Origin: an uncultured Lachnospiraceae bacterium
GTDB taxonomy: Bacteria > Bacillota > Clostridia > Lachnospirales > Lachnospiraceae
Length of the DNA stretch: 64,000 nt
Reading direction: 5' to 3'
Assembly (NCBI GenBank): GCA_947644545.1
Contig: CANRZW010000009.1
Span: 40,201 to 104,200, forward strand
Shown: positions 25,969 to 34,539 of the stretch, in pieces
How positions within the stretch are numbered: the stretch's first letter is position 1
Layout of the letters: each line of letters begins with the position of its first letter
Notes under the pieces: model-generated
What the model was told of the DNA's origin: nothing
Seen by the model: the letters and a program-made list of their open reading frames with translations, nothing else
Databases searched by the model: none
Program-made: the position numbers and the translations under genes

Positions 25969-26454
25969 CTAATCTCTGTCCCATGACAGTCTCTTTCCGA
26001 ACTGCGAAACCCTGGCGCCGATATCACCGATCACGCCTCTTACGCCGCCGCTTTCCCGCGCTTCTTTGTATTCTTTCCATTTATCATCTATATTCTTCTG
26101 TCTCTCCATCGCGACCTGTTCCATAGATACCGCTGCCGTCTGTTCTGGCAGGAACGTCTGCCTGCCGCCTGCCCCGCTTCCTATCGGCATCAGGATCAAT
26201 ACCGCAAGCGCCGCCGCCATCGCGATCAACACCTTGGCACGGTAGACAAAGACCTGTCTTTTTCTGCCCGCCCTGCGCTCTTTTCTGATCTGCGACAGCA
26301 CATTTTCTTTCAGATGGACCGGTGCACGCAGCATCTCTTCGTTTTCCACCTGTTCGATCAGTTCCAGTAACGCTTTCTCGGACAAATATCCGGAGAAGTC
26401 GCCACTGTCTCCCTGCTGCTTCTTTTTCTTTTCATTTTCCAATTGATAGATCAT
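25969..26454 (-). CDS. Putative anti-sigma factor (single membrane span)
   Basis: A 161-residue protein with a hydrophilic N-terminal part of about 70 residues (SEKALLELIEQVENEEML, LKENVLSQIRKERRAGRKR), one membrane helix (VLIAMAAALAVLILMPIG) and a short outer tail. Its ATGA overlaps the stop of the ECF sigma gene, the usual coupling of sigma and anti-sigma. No HxxxCxxC zinc motif is visible, so it is not a ZAS-type protein. The role as anti-sigma is inferred from topology and position. Confidence 0.78.
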   Translation of the reverse strand: MIYQLENEKKKKQQGDSGDFSGYLSEKALLELIEQVENEEMLRAPVHLKENVLSQIRKERRAGRKRQVFVYRAKVLIAMAAALAVLILMPIGSGAGGRQTFLPEQTAAVSMEQVAMERQKNIDDKWKEYKEARESGGVRGVIGDIGARVSQFGKRLSWDRD

Positions 26455-26972
26455 GCGCCCTTCTCCTTTCCATACAGCCTGCGCAGCATCGACCTTGCCC
26501 TGTAAATCTGCGTCTGTACCGTCTTGACTTTCATGCCTCTTAATGCAGCGATTTCATTCACGTTAAGCTCATCATAATAATATGCCCTGGCGATCTCGTC
26601 ATAAGGCGGTTTTAACGACCTGCACCGCATAAGCAGCGTCTCCCGCACTTCTTCCTCCAAATACGACCGCTCCGGTGCGTTATCAAAACTCTGGCCCCGT
26701 CCCATGGTCTCCTCTATGCCGGTATCTTCGGTCGGAATGCTCCTTCTTCCGGCGCTCTGCATATAATCCAGACATTTGTTGGTCGCAATCCTGCACAGCC
26801 ACGCTTTCTCGTGCTTCCCGTCGAAGTCTTTCAGGTGATTGTAGGCTGACAGGAAGGTTTCCTGAGTCAGATCCTCGGAGGCAAAATAATCTGCTGTCAT
26901 TTTGTAGCATATGGAAAAAACAAGATTTTGGTAGGAATCAATCAGCGCTGATAATTGTTCTTCCCGATTAAT
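26451..26972 (-). CDS. ECF-type RNA polymerase sigma factor, probable ATT start
   Basis: Region 2 is clear in ASEDLTQETFLSAYNHLKDF and WLCRIATNKCLDYMQS, region 4 in YYYDELNVNEIAALRGMKVKTVQTQIYRARSMLRR. A start at the first ATG (26900) would remove region 2.1. The frame is open upstream through INREEQLSALIDSYQNLVFSI, which is region 2.1, and the only well-placed start is an ATT at 26972 with AGGAGAGGAGG eight bases before it; an in-frame stop lies further up. The full protein is about 173 residues. ATT starts are rare but known in infC. A sequencing change could also explain it. Confidence 0.88.
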   Translation of the reverse strand: MNREEQLSALIDSYQNLVFSICYKMTADYFASEDLTQETFLSAYNHLKDFDGKHEKAWLCRIATNKCLDYMQSAGRRSIPTEDTGIEETMGRGQSFDNAPERSYLEEEVRETLLMRCRSLKPPYDEIARAYYYDELNVNEIAALRGMKVKTVQTQIYRARSMLRRLYGKEKGA

Positions 26973-27030
26973 ACGATCTGCCTCCTCTCCTGATCCAAGT
27001 CATGAACTTCTCTGCATCAGATCCTTATTT

Positions 27031-27048
27031 TGTTGCTCATCTAAGCAA
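27031..27048. other. Small hairpin in the sigma operon leader
   Basis: GTTGCT and AGCAAC pair around six bases, just downstream of a minus-strand TATAAT at 27057-27062. It may be a leader hairpin or operator. Confidence 0.35.
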
Positions 27049-27208
27049 CTCTATCTATTATAACGAGGCATGAATCTTCCTGTCTTCAACTTTCTCAAAA
27101 AAATATATGAAAATCTTTTCCGCAGACAATAACGGCAGGCATACCGCCCGGATATGCCTGCCGCAGAGCTTTCGTATATACTTTGCACGTTGCGCTTACT
27201 TCGGACTC

Positions 27209-27787
27209 CTAATCTATGATCAGCCCTTCCATAATATAAAGAAGCTGTTCGTCCACCTTCTTCTCCGATATGCCGAAGGTCTGCGCATTGATCTTCATCC
27301 CCTCCAACACATACATGATATTGCTGGCCGCGCCCTTCGGGTTCTCACAATAGAACTCCCCGCTGGCAATACCCGTCTCGATCAGCTTCTCCAAGACCCG
27401 CACTCCGGCATCAAACTGCTTCCTGAGCATATTGTTCTTATCCGTCGATCTGTTTGCAAAAAAGTACTCATACACGGCCACCGTCAGCGTATTCTTCTGC
27501 AACAGTTCCTTCTTCTGCTCTTTCAGAAAAAGCGTCAGGATATCCGCCGCCGTATCCCCTTCCGTGATATTCTCGGAAAAAATATCATCGGTCTCCTCTG
27601 CCTCCATCTGCAGAATCTCCAACAGGATCTGCTCCGTACTGTCAAAATACAGATACAGCCCTCCACGGCTGATCCCGCAGGCTTCCACAATATCCTTCAT
27701 CGTCACGCTCTTATAGCCCTTTTCAACAAATACCTTCCGCGCCGTATCCAGTATATATTTCCTCTTCTGTACCGATTTTTCTCCCAT
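27209..27787 (-). CDS. TetR/AcrR family transcriptional regulator
   Basis: A 192-residue regulator. The N-terminal helix-turn-helix is KRKYILDTARKVFVEKGYKSVTMKDIVEACGISRGGLYLYFDS, the classic TetR pattern (quoted here by span: residues about 8-50). The ligand-binding helical domain follows and shows no family-specific clue. It is monocistronic; neighbours on both sides are unknown genes, so its target cannot be named. The first 235 bases upstream hold no gene on this strand except the sigma leader. Confidence 0.93.
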   Translation of the reverse strand: MGEKSVQKRKYILDTARKVFVEKGYKSVTMKDIVEACGISRGGLYLYFDSTEQILLEILQMEAEETDDIFSENITEGDTAADILTLFLKEQKKELLQKNTLTVAVYEYFFANRSTDKNNMLRKQFDAGVRVLEKLIETGIASGEFYCENPKGAASNIMYVLEGMKINAQTFGISEKKVDEQLLYIMEGLIID

Positions 27788-27892
27788 TTGCCCGTGTTTC
27801 CTTCTCCTACAATTACTAGATTCATCGACCGTGCATTCCCTGTTGGCCGCAGTGTTCTCCCTGCCGTCCCGCCGCAGTCAGCCCATACGATC

Positions 27893-28357
27893 TCACCGCA
27901 TCGGCTTATCCCAAAACTCCAGATTCTCCTTCATCTTACGCACCACACCGCGGAATACTCCGTTATAAACTGCCTCCGGCCACAGTTTTCCTTTCGTCAT
28001 GCCGCCCAGCACATACTTTGACAGGATTCCTTTCAGAATATCCATCTCTCTGATCCCTGCCCGTTCAATGGCCATAAGTTCATCCTTCACGGTCCTGATC
28101 CTGTTTCTTGAGTAAACATAAGGATAATTGCGATCCAAAAGCCCCGTCCTTTGCACTTCCCTGATAAAACTCATCAACATGCCGTCATATACCGGAAATG
28201 TGATCGAACTCTCTTTGATGCCGGAACCTTCAAAAGTTTCCTGTACATTACTACCCGCTTTCTCATCCAGCCATGGAAGATAACGGATCAGCTTCTCCAC
28301 ATCCGGTTTATAGAGATTCACAACTTGTTTTCTGTATTCAATATCTTCTTTATCCAT
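27893..28357 (-). CDS. Conserved hypothetical protein
   Basis: A 154-residue soluble protein that I do not recognise. It is mixed charged and aromatic (YKPDVEKLIRYLPWLDE, YPYVYSRNRIRTVKDEL, LWPEAVYNGVFRGVVRKM) with predicted helices throughout and no membrane segment, signal peptide or metal motif. AAAGGCAG precedes the ATG. It stands alone between the TetR gene and the large hairpin at 28498. Confidence 0.75.
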   Translation of the reverse strand: MDKEDIEYRKQVVNLYKPDVEKLIRYLPWLDEKAGSNVQETFEGSGIKESSITFPVYDGMLMSFIREVQRTGLLDRNYPYVYSRNRIRTVKDELMAIERAGIREMDILKGILSKYVLGGMTKGKLWPEAVYNGVFRGVVRKMKENLEFWDKPMR

Positions 28358-28497
28358 CTAAACTGCCTTTCCCGTTGTTTGATCCTTTAAGGTCTTCCTG
28401 TAACATAATCGACATATCTGTCATATTATTCTAGCATACTTTCCCGGAAAGTACAGCACAAAATACCTGCAATGTTCTTGTGCATTTTGCCAAAAAA

Positions 28498-28585
28498 TTT
28501 CCACCTGCGCTAATCCAACGGACTGTCTGTATTGCCATAAACGGCATACAAACAAGTCGTTGGATTGCAACCGCACAGGTGGAAA
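28498..28585. repeat. Large imperfect hairpin (88 bp)
   Basis: Three paired blocks fold the stretch: TTTCCACCTG with CAGGTGGAAA, AATCCAACG with CGTTGGATT, and TGCC with GGCA at the tip around ATAAAC. On the minus strand it is followed by TTTTTT, like a terminator, yet no minus-strand gene ends there. It lies upstream of the promoter at 28597, so it is not in that leader. A miniature element remnant, a small RNA or a protein-binding palindrome are open. Confidence 0.6.
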
Positions 28586-28596
28586 AAGTTTATTCC

Positions 28597-28625
28597 TTGT
28601 TTTTATTCCACAATAGCTGTATACT
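28597..28625 (+). promoter_or_regulatory. Promoter of the cNMP-domain protein gene
   Basis: TTGTTT, 17 bases and TATACT lie about 88 bases before the ATG at 28713, a fair sigma-A promoter. Confidence 0.65.
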
Positions 28626-28712
28626 AGGAGTAAAGTCGCTTCGCGAACTCAGATTTCATGAAATTATTAAAAGAAGGGATTTCTGCATTATCCGCAGATA
28701 GAGGTTTACACT

Positions 28713-30971
28713 ATGGCTGTAAAAGAATTCCCAGCCGGGGAAACATTATTTCAAAATGAACAGGCAGTCAATGCCATACATTTGATCGCAAAAGGTTCCG
28801 TCACCGCATCTTATCCTGGTGGCGAACTTCATCTGACCAAGGGAGATGTCATCGGCATCTGTGAATTACATCTTGGCTCTTATTTTATTACTTATCAGGC
28901 ATCAGAGGCAGCTGCACTTGCCCCCTATCCCTGTACCCGGGAACAGTTAGCCAATTTGATGAGCTCCAACGCAGATATGGCTGACCGGATCGTCACTTCC
29001 CTGTACAGACAACTGAAACAGATTCTGGATCAATATGCACTGGCACGTTCTGACTGTGATAAGTTTTATCATTATCTGATGGACAGCTACGCAGAATATA
29101 GTGCTTTTTGTACCAAGCACGGCGTCTCGTCCCGAGCGCTTCCCGGCCTCGAAACCTTGAGTGAACTGAATCTGGAGGAGGATGTGGAAGACTGGCTGGG
29201 CGGATACTATTCTCAGCTTTTGGCGCTTGTAAAGAACTCTGCCAACAAGAAGAAGAGTCCGGCCTTTATGTTTGGCCTTCTTTCGAGAGCCGCACGAGAT
29301 ATCTATCAGGTTATTTCCGTGTGCCGTGTTCTTTACGACTACAAATCCGAACTGACAGGCATCCTGATGAACGAGAACCGTCTGGATCTGTTTGACTTCT
29401 ATGCCAGCCTGCTCTACAGGATCGGCTCGGATGCGGAAGATTCCGCTACGATAAGCAACGCGATCTCTGCCATGATGGCTCAACTGGAGAGCCATGCATC
29501 CATTGATCAGGATATGTACAGTAAACGTATTGCCGAGTACCATGACCGGTTAAACTCCCTCAGTTCCTGTACCGGGGAAGCTTCCGATGCGGCGGCCGGC
29601 GGCAGTGCAGATCTGCTTGATTCGCTCAACACGATACTGGCTTATTCCCAGGTAAGTGAAGAGACGGCTTATGCTTTCAGGATCGCCGTGGAACAATTCC
29701 GCAAGATGACCGACAAGAACAGTTCCGACGACGCTGCCAGAAAGCTGCGCCAGAAGATCACCAAACTGTTCTACGAGGTATATGAAAAGGCCTTGATCCG
29801 AAGCCTGCATGACAGTGCGGTTCCCAAGATCCTGAAGATGTTCTTCAACTTCGGATATGTGGACGAACAACTGACCGGCATGAAGAATGCGGCCTATCTT
29901 TATTCGATTGTGGATTATCTGCCTTCCGATCCTTCCAGAGGGCTGTACACCGTATACGAGTGGATGATGGCGATCTATAAGGGTAAGAAAGCGCCCAGCC
30001 GCAATGAATTTGACACCGATTATCAGGCTTATGTGCATGAGTTGAAGACGAGCGGCAAGATCACCGCTGCCGAAGAAGCTGCCATGGTAAACGACAATGA
30101 GAAGATGGTGCTTTTTGAACTCCAGAGTGTGTTCCCTGCCATTAATAAGATCACTTTCGGCCGGATCAGCAGCTTCTGTCCTGTTTTCTCAGAACATAAT
30201 ATCCTGAAAGATTTAGACACTTCGCTGGTATCGATGGAGAAGGTGGACGAGGCATTTAATCATATCCGATCCGTCGACTTCAGCGCCTACTACCGCGATA
30301 CGATCTATACCAATACAGAACTGGGAATCGCTAAGGAATACGTCGGTGTGGAGATACTGCCCGATATTATCCTGATGCCCAACATGGGAATCAGGGGCGT
30401 TATGTGGCAGGAAATCGAAGGCCGCAAGCGCACCACGCCTTCCCGCATGATGGTCTCCATCTTCCAGATGGAAGATCTGACCAACATATTCATCCGCTTG
30501 ACCGCAGATTTCCGTTGGGAGATGTGTAAACGCGTCCAGGGTCCGAGATGGAACGATGTGACGGAGCCTTCCCTGACCAGCGAATACTTCGATTATATAC
30601 AGTTTTATAAGAAGAATCATGAATTGTCCACCGACGCCAAGGAGAAGATTAAGCTTGCCATGCAGAAGGCAAAGAACAGCTTCAAGGAAATGTTTATCAG
30701 AGACTACGAGTCCTGGGTGCTCTATGAAGGCGCCGGTTCCCCGCGCCTGAATAAGATTGCCCGCTCGATCCTCTTCACCTACTGTCCTTTCTCCAAAGAG
30801 CTTCGCGATACCTTGAAGGCGAATCCGCTGTATAAGGAGACGATGGAGCGTTATGACGTGAAGCAGGGACAGCGCCTCCATCATCTGAACAATCTTCTGC
30901 AGAAGATCAAAAACTCAGGGGCCGCTATTCCGCCCGAGATCCAGGCGCAAAGAGATTTCCTCAACTTCTAA
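28713..30971 (+). CDS. Large cyclic-nucleotide-binding-domain protein of unknown function
   Basis: A 752-residue cytoplasmic protein. Residues about 1-100 look like a Crp-type cyclic-nucleotide-binding barrel (FPAGETLFQNEQAVNAIHLIAKGSV, GDVIGICEL), but no helix-turn-helix follows, so it is not a CRP-like regulator. The remaining 650 residues are mostly helical with a mixed alpha/beta part near 540-640 (ILPDIILMPNMGIRGVMWQEIEGRKRT, DFRWEMCKRVQGPRWNDV). No catalytic motif is recognised. A GAGG ribosome site, its own promoter and terminator make it monocistronic. A nucleotide second messenger controlling an unknown effector is a reasonable guess. Confidence 0.85.
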   Translation: MAVKEFPAGETLFQNEQAVNAIHLIAKGSVTASYPGGELHLTKGDVIGICELHLGSYFITYQASEAAALAPYPCTREQLANLMSSNADMADRIVTSLYRQLKQILDQYALARSDCDKFYHYLMDSYAEYSAFCTKHGVSSRALPGLETLSELNLEEDVEDWLGGYYSQLLALVKNSANKKKSPAFMFGLLSRAARDIYQVISVCRVLYDYKSELTGILMNENRLDLFDFYASLLYRIGSDAEDSATISNAISAMMAQLESHASIDQDMYSKRIAEYHDRLNSLSSCTGEASDAAAGGSADLLDSLNTILAYSQVSEETAYAFRIAVEQFRKMTDKNSSDDAARKLRQKITKLFYEVYEKALIRSLHDSAVPKILKMFFNFGYVDEQLTGMKNAAYLYSIVDYLPSDPSRGLYTVYEWMMAIYKGKKAPSRNEFDTDYQAYVHELKTSGKITAAEEAAMVNDNEKMVLFELQSVFPAINKITFGRISSFCPVFSEHNILKDLDTSLVSMEKVDEAFNHIRSVDFSAYYRDTIYTNTELGIAKEYVGVEILPDIILMPNMGIRGVMWQEIEGRKRTTPSRMMVSIFQMEDLTNIFIRLTADFRWEMCKRVQGPRWNDVTEPSLTSEYFDYIQFYKKNHELSTDAKEKIKLAMQKAKNSFKEMFIRDYESWVLYEGAGSPRLNKIARSILFTYCPFSKELRDTLKANPLYKETMERYDVKQGQRLHHLNNLLQKIKNSGAAIPPEIQAQRDFLNF

Positions 30972-31002
30972 CAGGATAATATGGGATAAAACGATCAAAG
31001 TT

Positions 31003-31032
31003 AAGAGCCATTCGCAATGAGTGGCTCTTTAA
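31003..31032 (+). terminator. Terminator after the cNMP-domain gene
   Basis: AAGAGCCA (31003-31010) pairs with TGGCTCTT (31022-31029), followed by TT. The stem can extend inward with wobble pairs. Confidence 0.7.
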
Positions 31033-31047
31033 GACAAAAGAAACTCG

Positions 31048-31434
31048 CTAATCCCACAGTCCAGTATCTTCCGTATGCAGGGATGCCCTGCCGCAAACCG
31101 GGCAGGATGTTTCGTCCGCTTCTTCTATGATATCCTCAATCTCTATCTTCCGGCTGCACTGTTTACAGGAACCGACATATCTTCCGGATTCATCTTTCAA
31201 TTCCAGCACAGGAACACTCACAAGACTCTCACAATGATCACAATAAGCCAGCCGATAAGCAAAATCAAAGAGCGGATAGGCATTCCGCGTCATATACTCT
31301 CTGATCCTTTCGCTTTCCTCTTCCGAAAACAGTCCTGCGATATTTCCCAAACTCCCATGCATCAATCCGCATCCGATTTTATTGACCCATTCGTGTCCAC
31401 AGGACGCGCAGGTTGTCTTAATAATCTTACCCAT
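31048..31434 (-). CDS. Zinc-ribbon protein of unknown function
   Basis: A 128-residue protein with four CxxC pairs: CASC near residue 9, CDHC in the middle, CKQC and CPVC near the end, which would bind two zinc ions. No other domain is seen. The ATG at 31434 is chosen; the longer frame begins with an unsupported TTG at 31455. It follows the flagellin gene on the same strand with 88 bases between and could share its transcript. Confidence 0.82.
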   Translation of the reverse strand: MGKIIKTTCASCGHEWVNKIGCGLMHGSLGNIAGLFSEEESERIREYMTRNAYPLFDFAYRLAYCDHCESLVSVPVLELKDESGRYVGSCKQCSRKIEIEDIIEEADETSCPVCGRASLHTEDTGLWD

Positions 31435-31521
31435 ATGGCGAAATTCCCTTTCCAAATATTACTTCCTTCAAAACAAGTCTCCGAATATCGGCCTGCAGCT
31501 TCCCCTTCCAAAATAAGATCA

Positions 31522-33414
31522 TTATCCAAGCAGAGACAGAACCAGATTCGGCTGCTGATTCGCCTGAGTCAATAGGGACTGTCCAGCCTGCAGCAGAACT
31601 TGACCGGCAGAATACTCCACCATCTCCTTCGCAATATCGGCATCCCTGATCAGTGATTCTGAAGCGGTGGTATTCTCCACAATATTATGCAAATTGGCTA
31701 TCGTATGCTCCAGCCGATTCTGCACTGCACCATAGTCGCTTCGCACACTACTCACATATCTGATAGCGCCCTTAATCTCGTCGATGGCATCTCCGGCATC
31801 TTCCACTGTTCTCACATTCGTATCCGCAAGTCCCAAAACTACCGTATCCATACGATAAAGATTCAGCGTAATATGCTGTCCCGCTTCCGCTCCCACCTGA
31901 ATGCCAACATTGTAACCATGACTTCCTCCTGTCGTACCGCCTGGCGGTACCGCTGTTCCACCGCCACCACCTATAATATTCGATCCCCCCACATTCAGGG
32001 CCGATGTGATAACGGAACCTGCGCCTCCAAGAGACTCATAGGAGAGTTGCCTGACAAATTCCACCAGCGCGGCGTCTCCCTGATTGACCGTATTTTTCAG
32101 CTGATCTGCCGTCATACCGGTACAATCCTGTATTGTCTGTTGGAAGCTCTTACCCCCCCCCATCAGATCGGCAAAAATCTTATCCATTCCGGCAGCGATA
32201 TTCTGACCGGTTACCGCACCACCGCCGTTCGCCAGATATCCGGCATAGGCTGCCGCCAGATACCCATGTCCGTAAGGTCGATTGTCCACCGTATCACTCT
32301 TCAAATAATTCTTAATAGACGCGTCCTGGCTGGCATCATTCCCGCCGGACAACTGCTTCGCATAAGCGATCAGCGAATTATTCCATTGTGTTGGAAATCC
32401 GCCTCCGGCCAGCTGCGCCGTTCCTTCTTTGAACCATTCCGGAAATGGATCCCCCTTCCTTCCGCTCATACCGTCGGTCATCGCAAACTGCATCACGGAA
32501 TGCATAAACTCATGCGCTATAGTAGACTGCAGCGCCTCCACCCTGCTGCCCGTACCATCAGCATCAGCCGCCGTGAAATCTGCTGAATCCACCTGAATCT
32601 CCAGATTATATCCTCTGTCATTGCCGGTCGTTGACCAGGTAAACCCAGCCCGGGCCAGCATATTATTCAAACCGTCCAAACTCGTTACGGTGATCTTGAT
32701 ATCCATCGTCTCATTCCCGATATCATTCTTAATGGACGGAAACGCGTCAAAAATCTGTTGCGCCACGACAGGGATCATATCCCTGACGATCAGATCCGCC
32801 AGATTACCGCCATTAGAAACCGGATTGACCGCCGCCTTCGCTGCCTTTCCTGTCTGATTCGCGCTAATCTGCCCCATTCCATCCATATCTTCTGCATTAT
32901 CCAGACTCTCCACCGTAAAAGAACCATCCAGAAGATTAATATGTAATTCATAATGACAAATATTTGTCAGGGATACAGACGCAGCCACCGCTCCGTCCTC
33001 TGGAAACAACGATATTTCATTAAAAACCGTATGCTTAGATGTAGTGTCGATCTCATTCTTCAACTGCTGCAGTTCGGTATCGATCATTCTTCTGTCAGAC
33101 TCGGTCCACGTGCCATTGGCCGCCTTTACTGCCAGTTCATTGGCACGCTGCAGCATATCATGCACCTCATTCAGTGCTCCTTCCGCAGACTGTACCATCG
33201 AGATGCCGTCCTGCGCGTTCGCCGCAGCCTGTGTCAGTCCGCGAATCTGCCGGCGCATTTTCTCAGAAACCGCAAGTCCTGCCGCATCATCCGCAGACCG
33301 GTTGATCCGGTAGCCGGACGAAAGCTTTTCTACAGTACCGCCATTCTTGTTATCGCTTTTCTTAAACTGTATGCATGCATTCTGGGCCAATATATTATTT
33401 CTGATCGTAAACAT
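31522..33414 (-). CDS. Flagellinolysin: flagellin with an internal zinc metallopeptidase domain
   Basis: A 630-residue protein. Residues 1-140 are the conserved flagellin N-terminus (VEKLSSGYRINRSADDAAGLAVSE, by span) and about 525-630 the flagellin C-terminus (SLIRDADIAKEMVEYS, LLQAGQSLLTQANQ), which pack into the filament core. The variable region between, exposed on the surface, holds a gluzincin peptidase: HEFMH at about 301-305 and the third zinc ligand in EWFKEG about 25 residues later. This is the domain layout of the flagellinolysins, which form proteolytically active flagella. A glycine-rich linker precedes the C-terminus. GGGGGAGGG and a sigma-D-like promoter lie upstream; no other flagellar gene is in the window. 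Confidence 0.93.
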   Translation of the reverse strand: MFTIRNNILAQNACIQFKKSDNKNGGTVEKLSSGYRINRSADDAAGLAVSEKMRRQIRGLTQAAANAQDGISMVQSAEGALNEVHDMLQRANELAVKAANGTWTESDRRMIDTELQQLKNEIDTTSKHTVFNEISLFPEDGAVAASVSLTNICHYELHINLLDGSFTVESLDNAEDMDGMGQISANQTGKAAKAAVNPVSNGGNLADLIVRDMIPVVAQQIFDAFPSIKNDIGNETMDIKITVTSLDGLNNMLARAGFTWSTTGNDRGYNLEIQVDSADFTAADADGTGSRVEALQSTIAHEFMHSVMQFAMTDGMSGRKGDPFPEWFKEGTAQLAGGGFPTQWNNSLIAYAKQLSGGNDASQDASIKNYLKSDTVDNRPYGHGYLAAAYAGYLANGGGAVTGQNIAAGMDKIFADLMGGGKSFQQTIQDCTGMTADQLKNTVNQGDAALVEFVRQLSYESLGGAGSVITSALNVGGSNIIGGGGGTAVPPGGTTGGSHGYNVGIQVGAEAGQHITLNLYRMDTVVLGLADTNVRTVEDAGDAIDEIKGAIRYVSSVRSDYGAVQNRLEHTIANLHNIVENTTASESLIRDADIAKEMVEYSAGQVLLQAGQSLLTQANQQPNLVLSLLG

Positions 33415-33560
33415 TCTGTACCCTCCCCCGAAAGGCCTCTGCCTGGCCGATCCGTCTGAACGCAGCCTATCTTATCTGCGGGATTATCGTATGCCTGAAA
33501 ATCGCACTGCTTAATGAAAAACCTGATGTCATGACTATAAGAAGTTATACTACATTATTT

Positions 33561-33589
33561 ATATCGGCTATTTCCATTATCAGTATTAG
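33561..33589 (-). promoter_or_regulatory. Sigma-D (FliA-type) promoter of the flagellin gene
   Basis: On the minus strand CTAATA, 15 bases and GCCGATAT: the -10 is an exact match to the sigma-D/sigma-28 consensus; the -35 is approximate (consensus TAAA). It lies about 150 bases before the flagellin ATG, right after hisA. Confidence 0.7.
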
Positions 33590-33596
33590 CATAAAA

Positions 33597-34370
33597 TCAT
33601 CGGCATTCCCGCAATACCTCCTCAAATTTCATCGTACCGCCAAACAGATCCAGAGCGCTTCCCACTGTCACGTGCACCCTGTCCCTGCCAAGCCTTCTTA
33701 AGCTCCGCAGATCCTCGAAACTGTGCACGCCGCCTGCGTAGGTCACGGGAATCCGTCCCCAATTTCCCAGAAGCTCCACCAGCTCCTCCTCTATGCCTTC
33801 CGCCTTCCCTTCCACATCCACTGCATGTACCAGAAACTCGTCGCAATATCCCGCCAACTCGTCAAGCACCTGTTCTGTCAGCTCCACTTTCGTATATTTC
33901 TGCCATCTGTCGGTTACAATAAGGTAGCGGTCCTCTCTTTTCCGGACACTGAGGTCAAGTACCAGATGCTGTCTGCCCGTAACTTTTACCAATTTCTGCA
34001 AATGATCATAATGAATCTGGCCGTCCCGAAAAACGTAAGAAGTGACGATCACGTGGCTGGCTCCGGCATTCAGAAATTCCAGGACGTTCTCCGGCGTCAT
34101 GCCGCCTCCCGCCTGCAGACCGCCCGGATATGCCCGAAGCGCAGCAATCGCCTGTTCCCTGGTCTTTTCATAATAAGGAGATGTCACGGGGTTCAACAAT
34201 ATGATATGTCCGTTCCGGATCTGATATTCACGATACATCCTGGCATAAAATGCCGCATCCTGTTCGGAGACATAATTCTCCAATGCCGCATCGTTTTTGT
34301 CCTGTAGGCTGCCGCCCACAATCTGCTTTACCGAGCCGTTATGAATGTCGATACAAGGTCTAAATTCCAT
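33597..34370 (-). CDS. hisA: Phosphoribosylformimino-5-aminoimidazole carboxamide ribotide isomerase, eukaryote-like type
   Basis: A 257-residue TIM-barrel enzyme. It begins MEFRPCIDIHNGSVKQIVGG and has GGLQAGGGMTPENVLEFLNAGASHVI and YAGGVHSFEDL, the two phosphate-binding halves of HisA. The extended segments (LENYVSEQDAAFYARMY, ILLNPVTSPYYEKTREQA) match the branch known from fungi and plants (HIS6) more than the usual bacterial HisA. It isomerises ProFAR to PRFAR in histidine synthesis. It stands alone, away from other his genes, with AAGGA before the ATG. Confidence 0.88.
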   Translation of the reverse strand: MEFRPCIDIHNGSVKQIVGGSLQDKNDAALENYVSEQDAAFYARMYREYQIRNGHIILLNPVTSPYYEKTREQAIAALRAYPGGLQAGGGMTPENVLEFLNAGASHVIVTSYVFRDGQIHYDHLQKLVKVTGRQHLVLDLSVRKREDRYLIVTDRWQKYTKVELTEQVLDELAGYCDEFLVHAVDVEGKAEGIEEELVELLGNWGRIPVTYAGGVHSFEDLRSLRRLGRDRVHVTVGSALDLFGGTMKFEEVLRECR

Positions 34371-34539
34371 CGGTCATGTCCTTCTTTCCTGATTTTTAAT
34401 GAAAACCACCCATGTATATTTTATTTTCTAACAGGCATAATAACACAAGAGCAGCTGTTTTTCAAAAGCAGACTGCCGCAAACAAAACATTTTAATAAAA
34501 TGCTTCAACAATAAAGAATGCATCAGAATGGAGGAAATT

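Noticed and set aside
28498..28585. Known riboswitch class at the large hairpin
   Set aside because: The sequence does not show conserved cores of any class I recognise, and it lies upstream of the promoter it would need.
31485..31492. Second GCCGATAT (sigma-D -10 match) on the minus strand before the zinc-ribbon gene
   Set aside because: No TAAA-like -35 at the right distance, and it is part of a small CCGAATATCGG palindrome, so chance is likely.
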